Shown in pieces: positions 52,032 to 59,274 of a stretch of 59,274 nt of DNA (positions are counted from its first letter, which is position 1; each line of letters starts with the position of its first letter). The DNA comes from Chryseobacterium hagamense. Its GTDB lineage: Bacteria; Bacteroidota; Bacteroidia; Flavobacteriales; Weeksellaceae. The notes beneath the pieces were generated by a model. That model had not been told where the DNA came from and did no database searches. It worked only from the letters and a program-made list of their open reading frames with translations. Where the stretch lies: NCBI RefSeq assembly GCF_007991455.1, contig NZ_BJYJ01000023.1:1-59274 (forward strand), given 5' to 3'. Position numbers and translations under genes: made by a program.

Positions 52032-53636
52032 TTGAAACTCTTTCTGAAAATATTTTTTGTACTGTTTTGCGTTTTCGTTCATGCGCAGAAGAAGCATTAT
52101 TTCCTTACCGATTCGGAAACAAAAGTAAAAAAGAAGGTAAAAGATTCTGCGTCTGCCGTTAAATTCCTGGATTCCCTGGCTCAAACCAACTATTTTTTCA
52201 CACAGCTGAAAGAAGTCCGGAAGAAAGGCGACAGCACAGAAATTGTTTACGATAAGGGAAAAAATTTTAACCAGACTTACGTCAGCCTTTCGGATTCCAT
52301 CGTCCGGCAAACAAAAATTCAGAAAGAATTTTTCACAAAAAATTTAGATTCTACCAAAAAAAGCATCAACAAAAGCTACATCAATGACGGTTTCGCCTTC
52401 AGCAGGATCAAATCGAAATATAAAGGCCAGAAAAACGGCTATCCTGTGGTGGAACTTGATATCAGTAAAAATAACAAGAGGACGATCGATGGTTTCGTTG
52501 TAAAAGGATACACCAGCGTTCCTAAAAGATTTATTAAAAATCTTGAAAAGGAATTCAAGGGAAAAACCTATGAAGACAAAAATCTGGTCGCCATTAATAA
52601 AAGTTTCCAGAGCCACCAGTTTGTAACGCTGGAACGGCCGCCTCAGACTTTGTTTACCAAAGATTCCACGAGCATCTATCTGTTCATGGAGAAGAAAAAG
52701 ACCAACAGCTTCGACGGGGTCATCGGATTCGGAAACGATAAGACCGATAAATTTACATTAAACGGTACACTGAACGTGAACTTCAGGAATATTTTCAACG
52801 GTTTCGAAACGGTAAATTTATACTGGCAGAGAAACCCGGACAAAGGGCAGACTTTCGACCTTCAGACGGATATTCCCTATCTTTTCAAATCGAATGTCGG
52901 TCTGAACATGAAGGTAAATATTTTCCGCCAGGATTCCACTTTTGCCAATGTAAAAGCGCTTCCTGCGTTTTATTACCACATCAATTCCCGGAATAAAATC
53001 GGGTTCAGGGGAACGTTTGAAAGCTCCAGCATTATCGATACTCTGTATGTACAGGGAAAAGATTACAACAAAAAAGGAATCGGGATCTGGTTTGAAATGA
53101 TAGAACCTACCGATATTGACCTATTCCTTTACAAAACGAAAATCAACGGGGGATATGATTACCTGACAACAACTTATACCAAAGACAATATCAGAGCGCC
53201 GCAGAACCAGTTCTACTTCTTCGGGGAGCATAATTACCACATCAACGGAAACCATTTCCTCAACATCAAGGCGGAAGGTGCGATGATGGATTCCAAAATC
53301 GATTTTTCCGCCAATGAGCTGTACCGCTTCGGGGGATGGAATTCCATGCGGGGCTTCAATGAAAATTCCCTCGCCGCCGATTTCTATTATTACGGAGGTC
53401 TGGAATACCGTTACCTGATCGGCAGCCAGGCTTTCTTTGATCTCTTCGGGCAATACGGCCAGCTCAATAACAAATCGCTGAATGTAAAACCTAAGCTTTA
53501 CAGTGTGGGACTCGGCTTCAATTTCTTCATTCCGATCGGCCTGATGAGCTTCCAGCTCTCCAACGGGAACGAATTCGGAAATCCTTTTAAATTCAATGAT
53601 ATTAAAATCCATTGGGGAATTCTAAGCCGGTTTTAA
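52032..53636 (+). CDS. Omp85-superfamily outer membrane protein (BamA/TamA-like barrel)
   Basis: The product is 534 aa with a TTG start at 52032. Signal peptide LKIFFVLFCVFVHA, mature QKKHYFLTD. Residues ~120-215 resemble one or two POTRA-like units (RTIDGFVVKGYTSVPKRFIK, EDKNLVAINKSFQSHQFV). Residues ~230-534 form a beta-barrel with the L6-loop (V/M)RGF motif in GGWNSMRGFNEN and a C-terminal strand WGILSRF. Omp85 proteins insert or translocate proteins at the outer membrane; this small form has no established client. No in-frame ATG is available that would preserve the signal peptide, so TTG is retained as start. Confidence 0.83.
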   Translation: MKLFLKIFFVLFCVFVHAQKKHYFLTDSETKVKKKVKDSASAVKFLDSLAQTNYFFTQLKEVRKKGDSTEIVYDKGKNFNQTYVSLSDSIVRQTKIQKEFFTKNLDSTKKSINKSYINDGFAFSRIKSKYKGQKNGYPVVELDISKNNKRTIDGFVVKGYTSVPKRFIKNLEKEFKGKTYEDKNLVAINKSFQSHQFVTLERPPQTLFTKDSTSIYLFMEKKKTNSFDGVIGFGNDKTDKFTLNGTLNVNFRNIFNGFETVNLYWQRNPDKGQTFDLQTDIPYLFKSNVGLNMKVNIFRQDSTFANVKALPAFYYHINSRNKIGFRGTFESSSIIDTLYVQGKDYNKKGIGIWFEMIEPTDIDLFLYKTKINGGYDYLTTTYTKDNIRAPQNQFYFFGEHNYHINGNHFLNIKAEGAMMDSKIDFSANELYRFGGWNSMRGFNENSLAADFYYYGGLEYRYLIGSQAFFDLFGQYGQLNNKSLNVKPKLYSVGLGFNFFIPIGLMSFQLSNGNEFGNPFKFNDIKIHWGILSRF

Positions 53637-53942
53637 CCGATCCCAATACGAAAAGCTTCCAGCTTATTCTTAAATTTTACCGTTATGAACAACCGGCAGG
53701 ACACGAAAGCCTGAAATATCTTTCAATGAAAAATATATAAATTTACACTACACTGTGAAAAATATGCAATGAAGTGATTTTAATCATATTCTGATCATGT
53801 GATTTAGTGGTAATATTCCTGAAAATTCAGCCCTGACTATTTCATCAATTAGTTGATATCTAAAGCGTAAGGAGAATTTAATGTTAAAAAACTTTTATAT
53901 AATACCAAATTTTATTAATTTCATCAAACTAAATATATCACC
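53637..53942. other. 306-bp gene-free region before the chaperone-usher-like locus
   Basis: AT-rich; I find no TAnnTTTG match. GTGATTT occurs twice as a direct repeat (53774-53780 and 53799-53805), spaced 25 bp start to start, which could be half-sites of a regulator but is weak evidence. No RNA gene or terminator is evident. Confidence 0.4.
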
Positions 53943-54521
53943 ATGGAAAGATTTAAATTCACCTTAGCTTTGTCTTTCGCTGCACTGAGTGCAACTGCCC
54001 ATCTTAGCGCACAGGATACCAACACAGACAACCACACCATCACCATTTCCGTTCCGGAAGTCGCGCTGGTAGACATCGAACCGGCGGCCACCAAAAACAT
54101 TACCCTGGGATTCACAGCCCCCACGGAAGCCGGTAATCCGGTAGCAGCCAATGCGGCTAATAATACCCTATGGCTTAACTACTCCTCCATTAAATCCGTT
54201 GCCGATCCTACCCGTAACGTTTCCGTAAAATTAAATGCCGTTGTTCCGGGAGTTGATATCCGTGTAACCGCAGCAGCGGCTACCGGTGCAGGCGGAGGAA
54301 CCCTTGGAACTCCGGCTGCCCAGCTGACTTTAAGTGCTGCCGACCAGACGATCATTTCAGGAATAGGAAGTGCCTATACCGGAAACGGTGCCAATAACGG
54401 CCATAACCTGACGTACTCCCTGGCGCCCGGCAGCGGGCCCGGAGGTGTTGCCGCTTATGCTGACCTGCAGGCAACGGCAACCACGGTAGCTACAGTTACC
54501 TATACCATTTCAGACAACTAG
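53943..54521 (+). CDS. Secreted pilin-like subunit 1 of a chaperone-usher-like locus
   Basis: The product is 192 aa. Signal peptide to ~residue 23 (...ATAHLSA), mature QDTNTDNHTITISVPEVALV. The mature domain is beta-rich and poor in charge, with TEAGNPVAAN, VNAVVPGVDIRVTAA-type strands, a Gly-rich loop (GAGGGTLGTPAAQL) and QTIISGIGSAYTGNGANNGH, ending VATVTYTISDN. The paralogue at 58149 shares this Gly-rich and GNGANNGH region closely. It is first in a unit with a chaperone-like and an usher-like gene, so I infer an exported structural (fimbria-like) subunit, reminiscent of but not demonstrably homologous to CS1-type pilins. Confidence 0.72.
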   Translation: MERFKFTLALSFAALSATAHLSAQDTNTDNHTITISVPEVALVDIEPAATKNITLGFTAPTEAGNPVAANAANNTLWLNYSSIKSVADPTRNVSVKLNAVVPGVDIRVTAAAATGAGGGTLGTPAAQLTLSAADQTIISGIGSAYTGNGANNGHNLTYSLAPGSGPGGVAAYADLQATATTVATVTYTISDN

Positions 54522-54606
54522 TTATACATTGATTCAGGTCTGAATTAGTAGGAGCTCCATACGGCTTCTACAGGATTTCATTGCCTTACCCTTAACCCAA
54601 CCTTAT

Positions 54607-55413
54607 ATGAATATAATAAAGCATCTTCTGTTGCTGATTACTGTTTTTTCTCATTTTTCTTTTTTACAGGCTGGAATTGTAGTCCTTAACGGGCTTTCCC
54701 ATACCCATAAAGTGGAAAACGGAAAGGTTTACCGGGGGAGTATTGCCTTGGAAAACAATGGAAACAAGCTGCAGAATGTCAAACTTTTTCTTCAGGATTT
54801 CACCTATCATTCGGACGGAACCATTCATTATTCAGCACCGGATAGCCATACCAGGACCAACTCCGGCTGGATCAGGATGAATACGAATCTGGTGATCCTT
54901 AAAGCAAAAGAAAAAACGGAAATCGTTTATGAAATTACCGTTCCGGATCAGGTATCCGGTCCCGGCAGCTATTGGAGCGTCATTATGGTAGAGCCTGTAG
55001 AAGAAATAAAACCGGATGAAAACAGGCATGGAGTGAGTATTACTTCGGTAATCCGGTATGCCGTCCAGGTAATAACGGATATCAATACCGAAAGAGCAAA
55101 GCCTGATTTACAGTTTGAAGGTATAAAGTTGGGAAAAGAAAACGGAAAGAGGTTTCTGAATGTGGCTATTGCCAACAAAGGAAATCTCTACTGCAAACCA
55201 ACGGTTACCGTAGAGATTTACAATAAAACCACTGGACAAAAAACAGGTACTTTTTCCAGTCTGGCTATGGGCTTATTGCCGCAGACTTCAAAATCATTTC
55301 CCATTGATCTTGAAAAGACTCCTGCAGCAAAATACAATGCGGTTCTCATTGCCACCGATGAAGATGAAAATGCTTTTGCCCTGAATGTGGAACTAGAAGT
55401 AAAGGATGGTTAG
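54607..55413 (+). CDS. Periplasmic Ig-fold chaperone-like protein of the usher-like locus
   Basis: The product is 268 aa. Signal peptide MNIIKHLLLLITVFSHFSFLQA. Two Ig-like sandwich domains follow: residues ~25-135 (YRGSIALENNGNKLQNVKLF, YHSDGTIHYSAP, VIYEITVPDQ-type strand, GPGSYWSVIMVEP) and ~140-265 (VIRYAVQVITDI, LNVAIANKGNLYCKPTVTVE, VEIYNKTTG, YNAVLIATDEDENAFALNVE). The layout resembles PapD-like pilus chaperones and DUF916-type proteins. It precedes the large barrel protein with an 8-bp overlap (ATGGTTAG), as in chaperone-usher operons. The chaperone role is an inference from order and fold. Confidence 0.7.
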   Translation: MNIIKHLLLLITVFSHFSFLQAGIVVLNGLSHTHKVENGKVYRGSIALENNGNKLQNVKLFLQDFTYHSDGTIHYSAPDSHTRTNSGWIRMNTNLVILKAKEKTEIVYEITVPDQVSGPGSYWSVIMVEPVEEIKPDENRHGVSITSVIRYAVQVITDINTERAKPDLQFEGIKLGKENGKRFLNVAIANKGNLYCKPTVTVEIYNKTTGQKTGTFSSLAMGLLPQTSKSFPIDLEKTPAAKYNAVLIATDEDENAFALNVELEVKDG

Positions 55414-58147
55414 AAAATGTATATTATATTTATTCATACTTTTTCCCGTATTTATCTTTTCGCAAAAAAAAGGTTTTGCCGACAATAAAGATGATCTGCG
55501 GCCGGGAACCACTACTTCCGTTTCCTTTACCATCGAAAACCCGGATGCCGCGATTAAAATCTATGACCTGCAGGTTATATCTGCAAGCCCGTTTATCATT
55601 CCGCTTATTACGACCGGATCAATAGAAATCCGGAGTTCCGGTAAGTATGTTTACATCGTTCCTTTAAAATTGGCTGCCGAAACTCCGCAGGGGTATTACA
55701 CTGTAAGTTTAAAGGGCAGGGAGAAAAATACCGGAGAACAGTTTGAGAAGCATACCGAATTTACAGTTTCCGGTAAAAGACAAATTACAGTGACCGTTTT
55801 AGATGCTCCCGAATTCGTAAAAGCAGGAGAAATCATTACCGTTGCCTTTCTTTTAAAGAACACAGGGAATGTTACTGAAAACCTGATGCTGGAAAGCAAA
55901 AATGCGGTCATTGACCAAGCTGCAGCCATTGTTTTACGGGCAGGAGATGAAAAGATCATCAAAGTAATGAAAAATACGAGTCCGGATCTGCAGAAAAACG
56001 AATTTCAAAATGTAAACCTTTCGGTGTATGATACCGGTAATCCGAAGGAAAGTCAAAGCGCTTACAGCAGCACTCAGGTTATTGCCATAAATCCTGTAGA
56101 AGAAGACCTGTTCCACCGGCTGCCCGTTTCTTTTTCCGCGTCTTTCATCGGAATGCAGAACCGCGGGGAATATCAGGACGGATTTCAGGGTGAAATATAT
56201 GGCAAAGGAAGCCTGGATAAAGACCAAAAAAATCTTGTGGAATTTCGTGCTGTCACTAAAAATCCTATAGAATTCAATTCTTTTACATCTTATGAAGAAT
56301 ATTTTGTGAATTATAAAAGGGATAATATTTTCGTTCATCTTGGTGATAAAAATTACTCATCTTCATTTCTTACGGAATATGCACGATACGGCCGGGGCGT
56401 GGAAATCCGGGTGGATGCTGAAAAATTCAGTTTCGGAGGATTCTACAACCATCCCAGGTTTTTCAGGGATATCCGAGATGAATTCAATGGGTATGCAAAA
56501 TATAAAATAGCAAAAGAATCTGAAATTACTGCCGGGTACCTGTACAAAATTCCAAGACCGGAAAATGCAGGACTCAGTTTTTCAAATTTCAGGCTGGATT
56601 CGGATGCCCATCTGCCGTATGTGATGGGAAAATTTAAACTCAATAAAAATACAGAAATTTCCGGAGAAGCTTCTTACAGTCAAACTGCTGAAACGCATGG
56701 AAATGCTCTGATGATTCAGACCATTTTCAATTTTAATAAAATAAACGGCAATCTGATGTATATGCGGACCAGTCCGGAATATGCCGGATACTTTAATAAT
56801 ACGAGTACTTTTAACGGAAATTTCCAGTATCAGATTTTTAATAAAGTTAATATTATGGCCAATTACGTTCATGATGCTAAAAATTTTCAACGCGATACTG
56901 TATTTTTGGCTGCTCCGTACCGGAAATATCTCCAGTATGGAATCCAGTACCGGTATGCGAAACACGGCTCGATCATGCTTTATAATGGATTTCAGCGGTA
57001 TGAAGACCGCCTGATGCCCAGAAAATTCGATTATGAAGAAAAGTTTTTCAGATTCAGCCTTGATCAGCAACTGGGAATTTTTCAGATCAATCTGCAGGGC
57101 CAGTCCGGCAAAACGGATAATCACCTTCTGGGCTTTTCCGGAAATTCCGGCTTTTATACGGCAACAGTCAGTTTTGAGAAATTCAGGACTTCATTCAATG
57201 TATTTGGGAGCTATGCGGTAACTTCGCGTTACCAACTTCCGAATCAGAAACAGGTCTATTATGGGGCACGAATATTAAGCCGCCTTTCTGATAAAACCAG
57301 CTTCAGCCTGTTTTATCAGAACAACTATATGCCTGAAGAATATTTTGCAGACCGGAATCTTTTCGAATTGCTGTTTCATCAGCAGATTGTTCCCGGTCAT
57401 GAATTTGATCTTTCGGGAAGATATGCCCTGCAGCGTGGCGAATTGGAAAACAAAGATTTTATTTTCTCGCTCCGGTATACTTTACGTCTGAATGTACCGA
57501 TTCAGAAAAAGGCAGAATATACCGGTTTATACGGAAACATCAGTAATCTCGGTGTTAAAAAAGTGGATGGCATCCGGCTGATGCTGGGAAATCATTTATC
57601 AGTTACTGACCGGAACGGGAATTTTGTATTTAAAAATATTGTTCCCGGCGATTATTTTCTTGAAATTGACCGTTCCACCATCCACATCAATGATATTGCC
57701 AATGTAACGCTGCCTGCTGCGCTACATCTGGGTAATCAGGAAAACATCTACAATTTCGGACTTACGGAAGCAGCAGCAATCCATGGAAGAATTGAGTATT
57801 CCGAAACCGGTGCGGAAAGTTTTGTCCATATACCGGCTGCAAAAGATAAAAAGAAAAAAGAAAACCTTATTGTAGAAGCATCGGATGGTGAACTTACGTA
57901 CCGGAAAATAGTGGCTTTGGGAGCATATTTTGATTTTACCTATCTCCGCCCAGGCGAATGGAAAGTAAAGATTTACCGGAACGGCCTTGATAAAAAATAT
58001 AAAATTCCGGTTGAGCATTATGATTTACACTTACAACCTGCAGAAGCTAAAAAAATTATATTTAATGTTGTAAAACAGCAGACTGAAATCAGGTATCAGC
58101 AGGAATCCATCCGCGTGAGCTATAATGAATGCACAAAACAAAGATAA
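55406..58147 (+). CDS. Large outer-membrane usher-like beta-barrel protein
   Basis: The product is 913 aa. Signal peptide MVRKCILYLFILFPVFIFS, mature QKKGFADNKDD. Residues ~35-230 hold two Ig-like domains (VSFTIENPDAAIKIYDLQVI, VAFLLKNTGNVTENLMLESK). Residues ~250-700 are a long aromatic-rich alternating-strand region of barrel type (FSASFIGMQNRGEYQDGFQG, FVHLGDKNYSSSFLTEYARY, YGIQYRYAKHGSIMLYNGFQ, FSLFYQNNYMPEEYF). Residues ~710-910 contain a carboxypeptidase/SD-repeat-like domain (VDGIRLMLGNHLSVTDRNGN, FVFKNIVPGDYFLEID). Size and position fit a fimbrial usher with extra N- and C-terminal domains. No canonical usher signature was recognised, so the call rests on context and barrel pattern. 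Confidence 0.68.
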   Translation: MVRKCILYLFILFPVFIFSQKKGFADNKDDLRPGTTTSVSFTIENPDAAIKIYDLQVISASPFIIPLITTGSIEIRSSGKYVYIVPLKLAAETPQGYYTVSLKGREKNTGEQFEKHTEFTVSGKRQITVTVLDAPEFVKAGEIITVAFLLKNTGNVTENLMLESKNAVIDQAAAIVLRAGDEKIIKVMKNTSPDLQKNEFQNVNLSVYDTGNPKESQSAYSSTQVIAINPVEEDLFHRLPVSFSASFIGMQNRGEYQDGFQGEIYGKGSLDKDQKNLVEFRAVTKNPIEFNSFTSYEEYFVNYKRDNIFVHLGDKNYSSSFLTEYARYGRGVEIRVDAEKFSFGGFYNHPRFFRDIRDEFNGYAKYKIAKESEITAGYLYKIPRPENAGLSFSNFRLDSDAHLPYVMGKFKLNKNTEISGEASYSQTAETHGNALMIQTIFNFNKINGNLMYMRTSPEYAGYFNNTSTFNGNFQYQIFNKVNIMANYVHDAKNFQRDTVFLAAPYRKYLQYGIQYRYAKHGSIMLYNGFQRYEDRLMPRKFDYEEKFFRFSLDQQLGIFQINLQGQSGKTDNHLLGFSGNSGFYTATVSFEKFRTSFNVFGSYAVTSRYQLPNQKQVYYGARILSRLSDKTSFSLFYQNNYMPEEYFADRNLFELLFHQQIVPGHEFDLSGRYALQRGELENKDFIFSLRYTLRLNVPIQKKAEYTGLYGNISNLGVKKVDGIRLMLGNHLSVTDRNGNFVFKNIVPGDYFLEIDRSTIHINDIANVTLPAALHLGNQENIYNFGLTEAAAIHGRIEYSETGAESFVHIPAAKDKKKKENLIVEASDGELTYRKIVALGAYFDFTYLRPGEWKVKIYRNGLDKKYKIPVEHYDLHLQPAEAKKIIFNVVKQQTEIRYQQESIRVSYNECTKQR

Positions 58148-58148
58148 T

Positions 58149-58676
58149 ATGGTAAAACTGATATTTCTTTCCGCACTGTTATTATCCGTTCAAATCTTTT
58201 CACAGACTACCGGAAGCCGAACCGTTACCTTAACGCTTCCTGTAGTAACCTTAATGGATATAGAACCTGCCGGCACCATCGCCTTTAATTACACCGCCCC
58301 CACCGAAGCAGGAAATGCCATAACTGTTCCCGCATCCAATACTACCAAATGGATTAACTATACTTCTGCCATTACAGCTTCTGGAATTGCAAGGAGAATC
58401 ACCGCTTCCATTAACCAGATTATCCCGGGAACCGATATCAGAATTCAGGCAGCTGCTGCTTCAGGATCCGGCGGCGGCACTTTAGGAATTCCTTCGGCAC
58501 AGGTTATATTAACAACGGCCGCACAGACCATCATCAGTGGGATCGGCGGAGCATTTACAGGAAACGGTGCCAATAACGGCCATCAGCTAACCATTACTTT
58601 ATCAAATAATACGTATGCTAATATAGCGGCCCGGACAAACACGCCTATTGTTATCACTTATACCATAACTGAATGA
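58149..58676 (+). CDS. Secreted pilin-like subunit 2 (paralogue of subunit 1)
   Basis: The product is 175 aa. Signal peptide MVKLIFLSALLLSVQIFS, mature QTTGSRTVTLTLPVVTLMDI. It repeats subunit 1 throughout: LMDIEPAGTIAFNYTAPTEAG, GTDIRIQAAAASGSGGGTLG, QTIISGIGGAFTGNGANNGH, ending VITYTITE. ATG 58149 is preferred to ATG 58125 because it starts directly after the usher stop (TAA T ATG) and begins a clean signal peptide. It is translationally coupled to the usher-like gene. Confidence 0.72.
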   Translation: MVKLIFLSALLLSVQIFSQTTGSRTVTLTLPVVTLMDIEPAGTIAFNYTAPTEAGNAITVPASNTTKWINYTSAITASGIARRITASINQIIPGTDIRIQAAAASGSGGGTLGIPSAQVILTTAAQTIISGIGGAFTGNGANNGHQLTITLSNNTYANIAARTNTPIVITYTITE

Positions 58677-58677
58677 T

Positions 58678-59193
58678 ATGCTTTTATTTTTAAAAAAATA
58701 TATAAAAAAAATTACCTTATCTGTTCTTCTACTGATATGTTGGGAAATAAAGTCACAACGGACCCTGACGGTCGACGGAACAAACTGGCTTTTAAATATT
58801 CCTGTCATTACAGAAGCCGGAAATAATTATGCAGGGACTTATGAAAGTGCAGCAAATGAAATTCTGTTGACGGCAACTGTCCCACTGCTTTTGGGAAGCG
58901 GAAAAGTGAGCATACATTATGAAGCCAACCCTTTATGGAATTCAAGCCTCGTTCTGAATGCCCGGCGAACCGGTAACGGAACAACCTCATGTGCTGCCTG
59001 TACGATTACCGGCGGCACAAACTATACCATTGTCCCTTTAGCCACAGACGTTGAATTGTTCCGGATTACTGCAGTTCTTGCCTTAGCTTCCTATACTAAC
59101 ATCCCGGTTCAGCTGCAATTAACCGGCGTATCCGTCACCATTCCTGCCGCAACTTACAGCAGCCGCATTGTTTTTACTATAAGTGCCCTTTAA
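58678..59193 (+). CDS. Third secreted subunit of the usher-like locus
   Basis: The product is 171 aa. Signal-anchor-like N-terminus (MLLFLKKYIKKITLSVLLL...), mature after ~residue 26 (QRTLTVDGTNWLLN). Shares only ITEAGNNY and a terminal FTIS strand with subunits 1 and 2; its middle has WNSSLVLNARRTGNGTTSCA, a CAAC pair and a beta-rich tail (ATDVELFRITAVLALASYTN). It starts one base after the subunit 2 stop (TGA T ATG), so it is in the same unit; a tip or minor-subunit role is a guess from position. Confidence 0.65.
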   Translation: MLLFLKKYIKKITLSVLLLICWEIKSQRTLTVDGTNWLLNIPVITEAGNNYAGTYESAANEILLTATVPLLLGSGKVSIHYEANPLWNSSLVLNARRTGNGTTSCAACTITGGTNYTIVPLATDVELFRITAVLALASYTNIPVQLQLTGVSVTIPAATYSSRIVFTISAL

Positions 59194-59217
59194 GTTGAAG
59201 AACAGGTAAGAGACAAT

Positions 59218-59274
59218 CAGCAATCAGCAATCAGCAATCAGCAATTAGCAATTAGCAATTAGCAATTAGCAATT
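59218..59274. repeat. Perfect heptanucleotide tandem array, running off the window
   Basis: Four CAGCAAT units (59218-59245) then four TAGCAAT units (59246-59273), in exact 7-bp register, plus one extra base at the edge. It begins 24 bp after the stop of the last gene. Confidence 0.95.

Noticed and set aside
53881..53967. 28-codon frame with an upstream AAGGAG before the first pilin-like gene
   Set aside because: It overlaps the pilin-like start out of frame and its translation has no recognisable features; the AAGGAG may be chance.

Overview
This window comes from a member of the Bacteroidota, most likely a Chryseobacterium-like flavobacterium (Weeksellaceae). The evidence is giant secreted proteins with type IX secretion (T9SS) type-B C-terminal domains, a SusC/SusD pair, a DUF4252/GIN-domain operon under an ECF sigma factor, a type-B L31, and promoters that almost all carry the Bacteroidota -7 element TAnnTTTG a short distance before the start codon. 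Classical Shine-Dalgarno sites are mostly absent. Genus assignment is an inference from protein style and has not been tested by search.

Left arm (1-13.6 kb): a tandem array of at least five paralogous giant surface proteins, the first cut by the window edge. Each full copy has a signal peptide, an IgGFc-binding-protein-like region, Ig-like modules and a gliding-motility-associated C-terminal (CHU_C, T9SS type B) domain, and its own promoter; the second to fourth copies also end in a hairpin terminator. The fourth copy (7265-10105) has a single in-frame TAA exactly at the codon for the first mature residue, where its siblings have CAA, and is otherwise open. Then come a small secreted protein, three members of a Chryseobacterium-type secreted/lipoprotein family interleaved with trmB, and an intergenic repeat (13.8-18 kb).

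Centre (18-44 kb): mostly housekeeping. It holds two PAP2-like membrane phosphatases; the rplM-rpsI-rpsB ribosomal operon; the fused B12-dependent mutase IcmF; a Dph6-like ATP pyrophosphatase; a serine hydrolase; a PadR regulator with three paralogous membrane proteins, two of which share an 82-bp identical tract; ruvC; a DUF4407 membrane protein; a KTSC protein; guaB; an ECF sigma/anti-sigma/DUF4252-GIN/DUF4252 operon; a GlmU-like nucleotidyltransferase; rpmE2; a beta-helix lipoprotein; a MazG-like pyrophosphohydrolase; and aroA.

Right arm (44-59 kb): an operon susC-susD plus a fused glycerophosphodiesterase-like/alkaline phosphatase protein, which I read as a phosphate or phosphodiester scavenging locus. 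It is followed by an SDR oxidoreductase, an Omp85-superfamily outer membrane protein, and a compact five-gene locus at 53.9-59.2 kb: secreted subunit, Ig-fold chaperone-like protein, large beta-barrel usher-like protein, subunit paralogue, third subunit. This last locus has the layout of a chaperone-usher fimbrial operon but with proteins I cannot place in a named family; it is the best candidate here for an undescribed system.

Repeats: heptanucleotide (7-bp) arrays recur in intergenic DNA at about 20.97, 21.05, 22.14, 40.56 and 59.22 kb, the last running off the window. A separate ~210-bp degenerate element occurs at about 17.8 and 22.3 kb.
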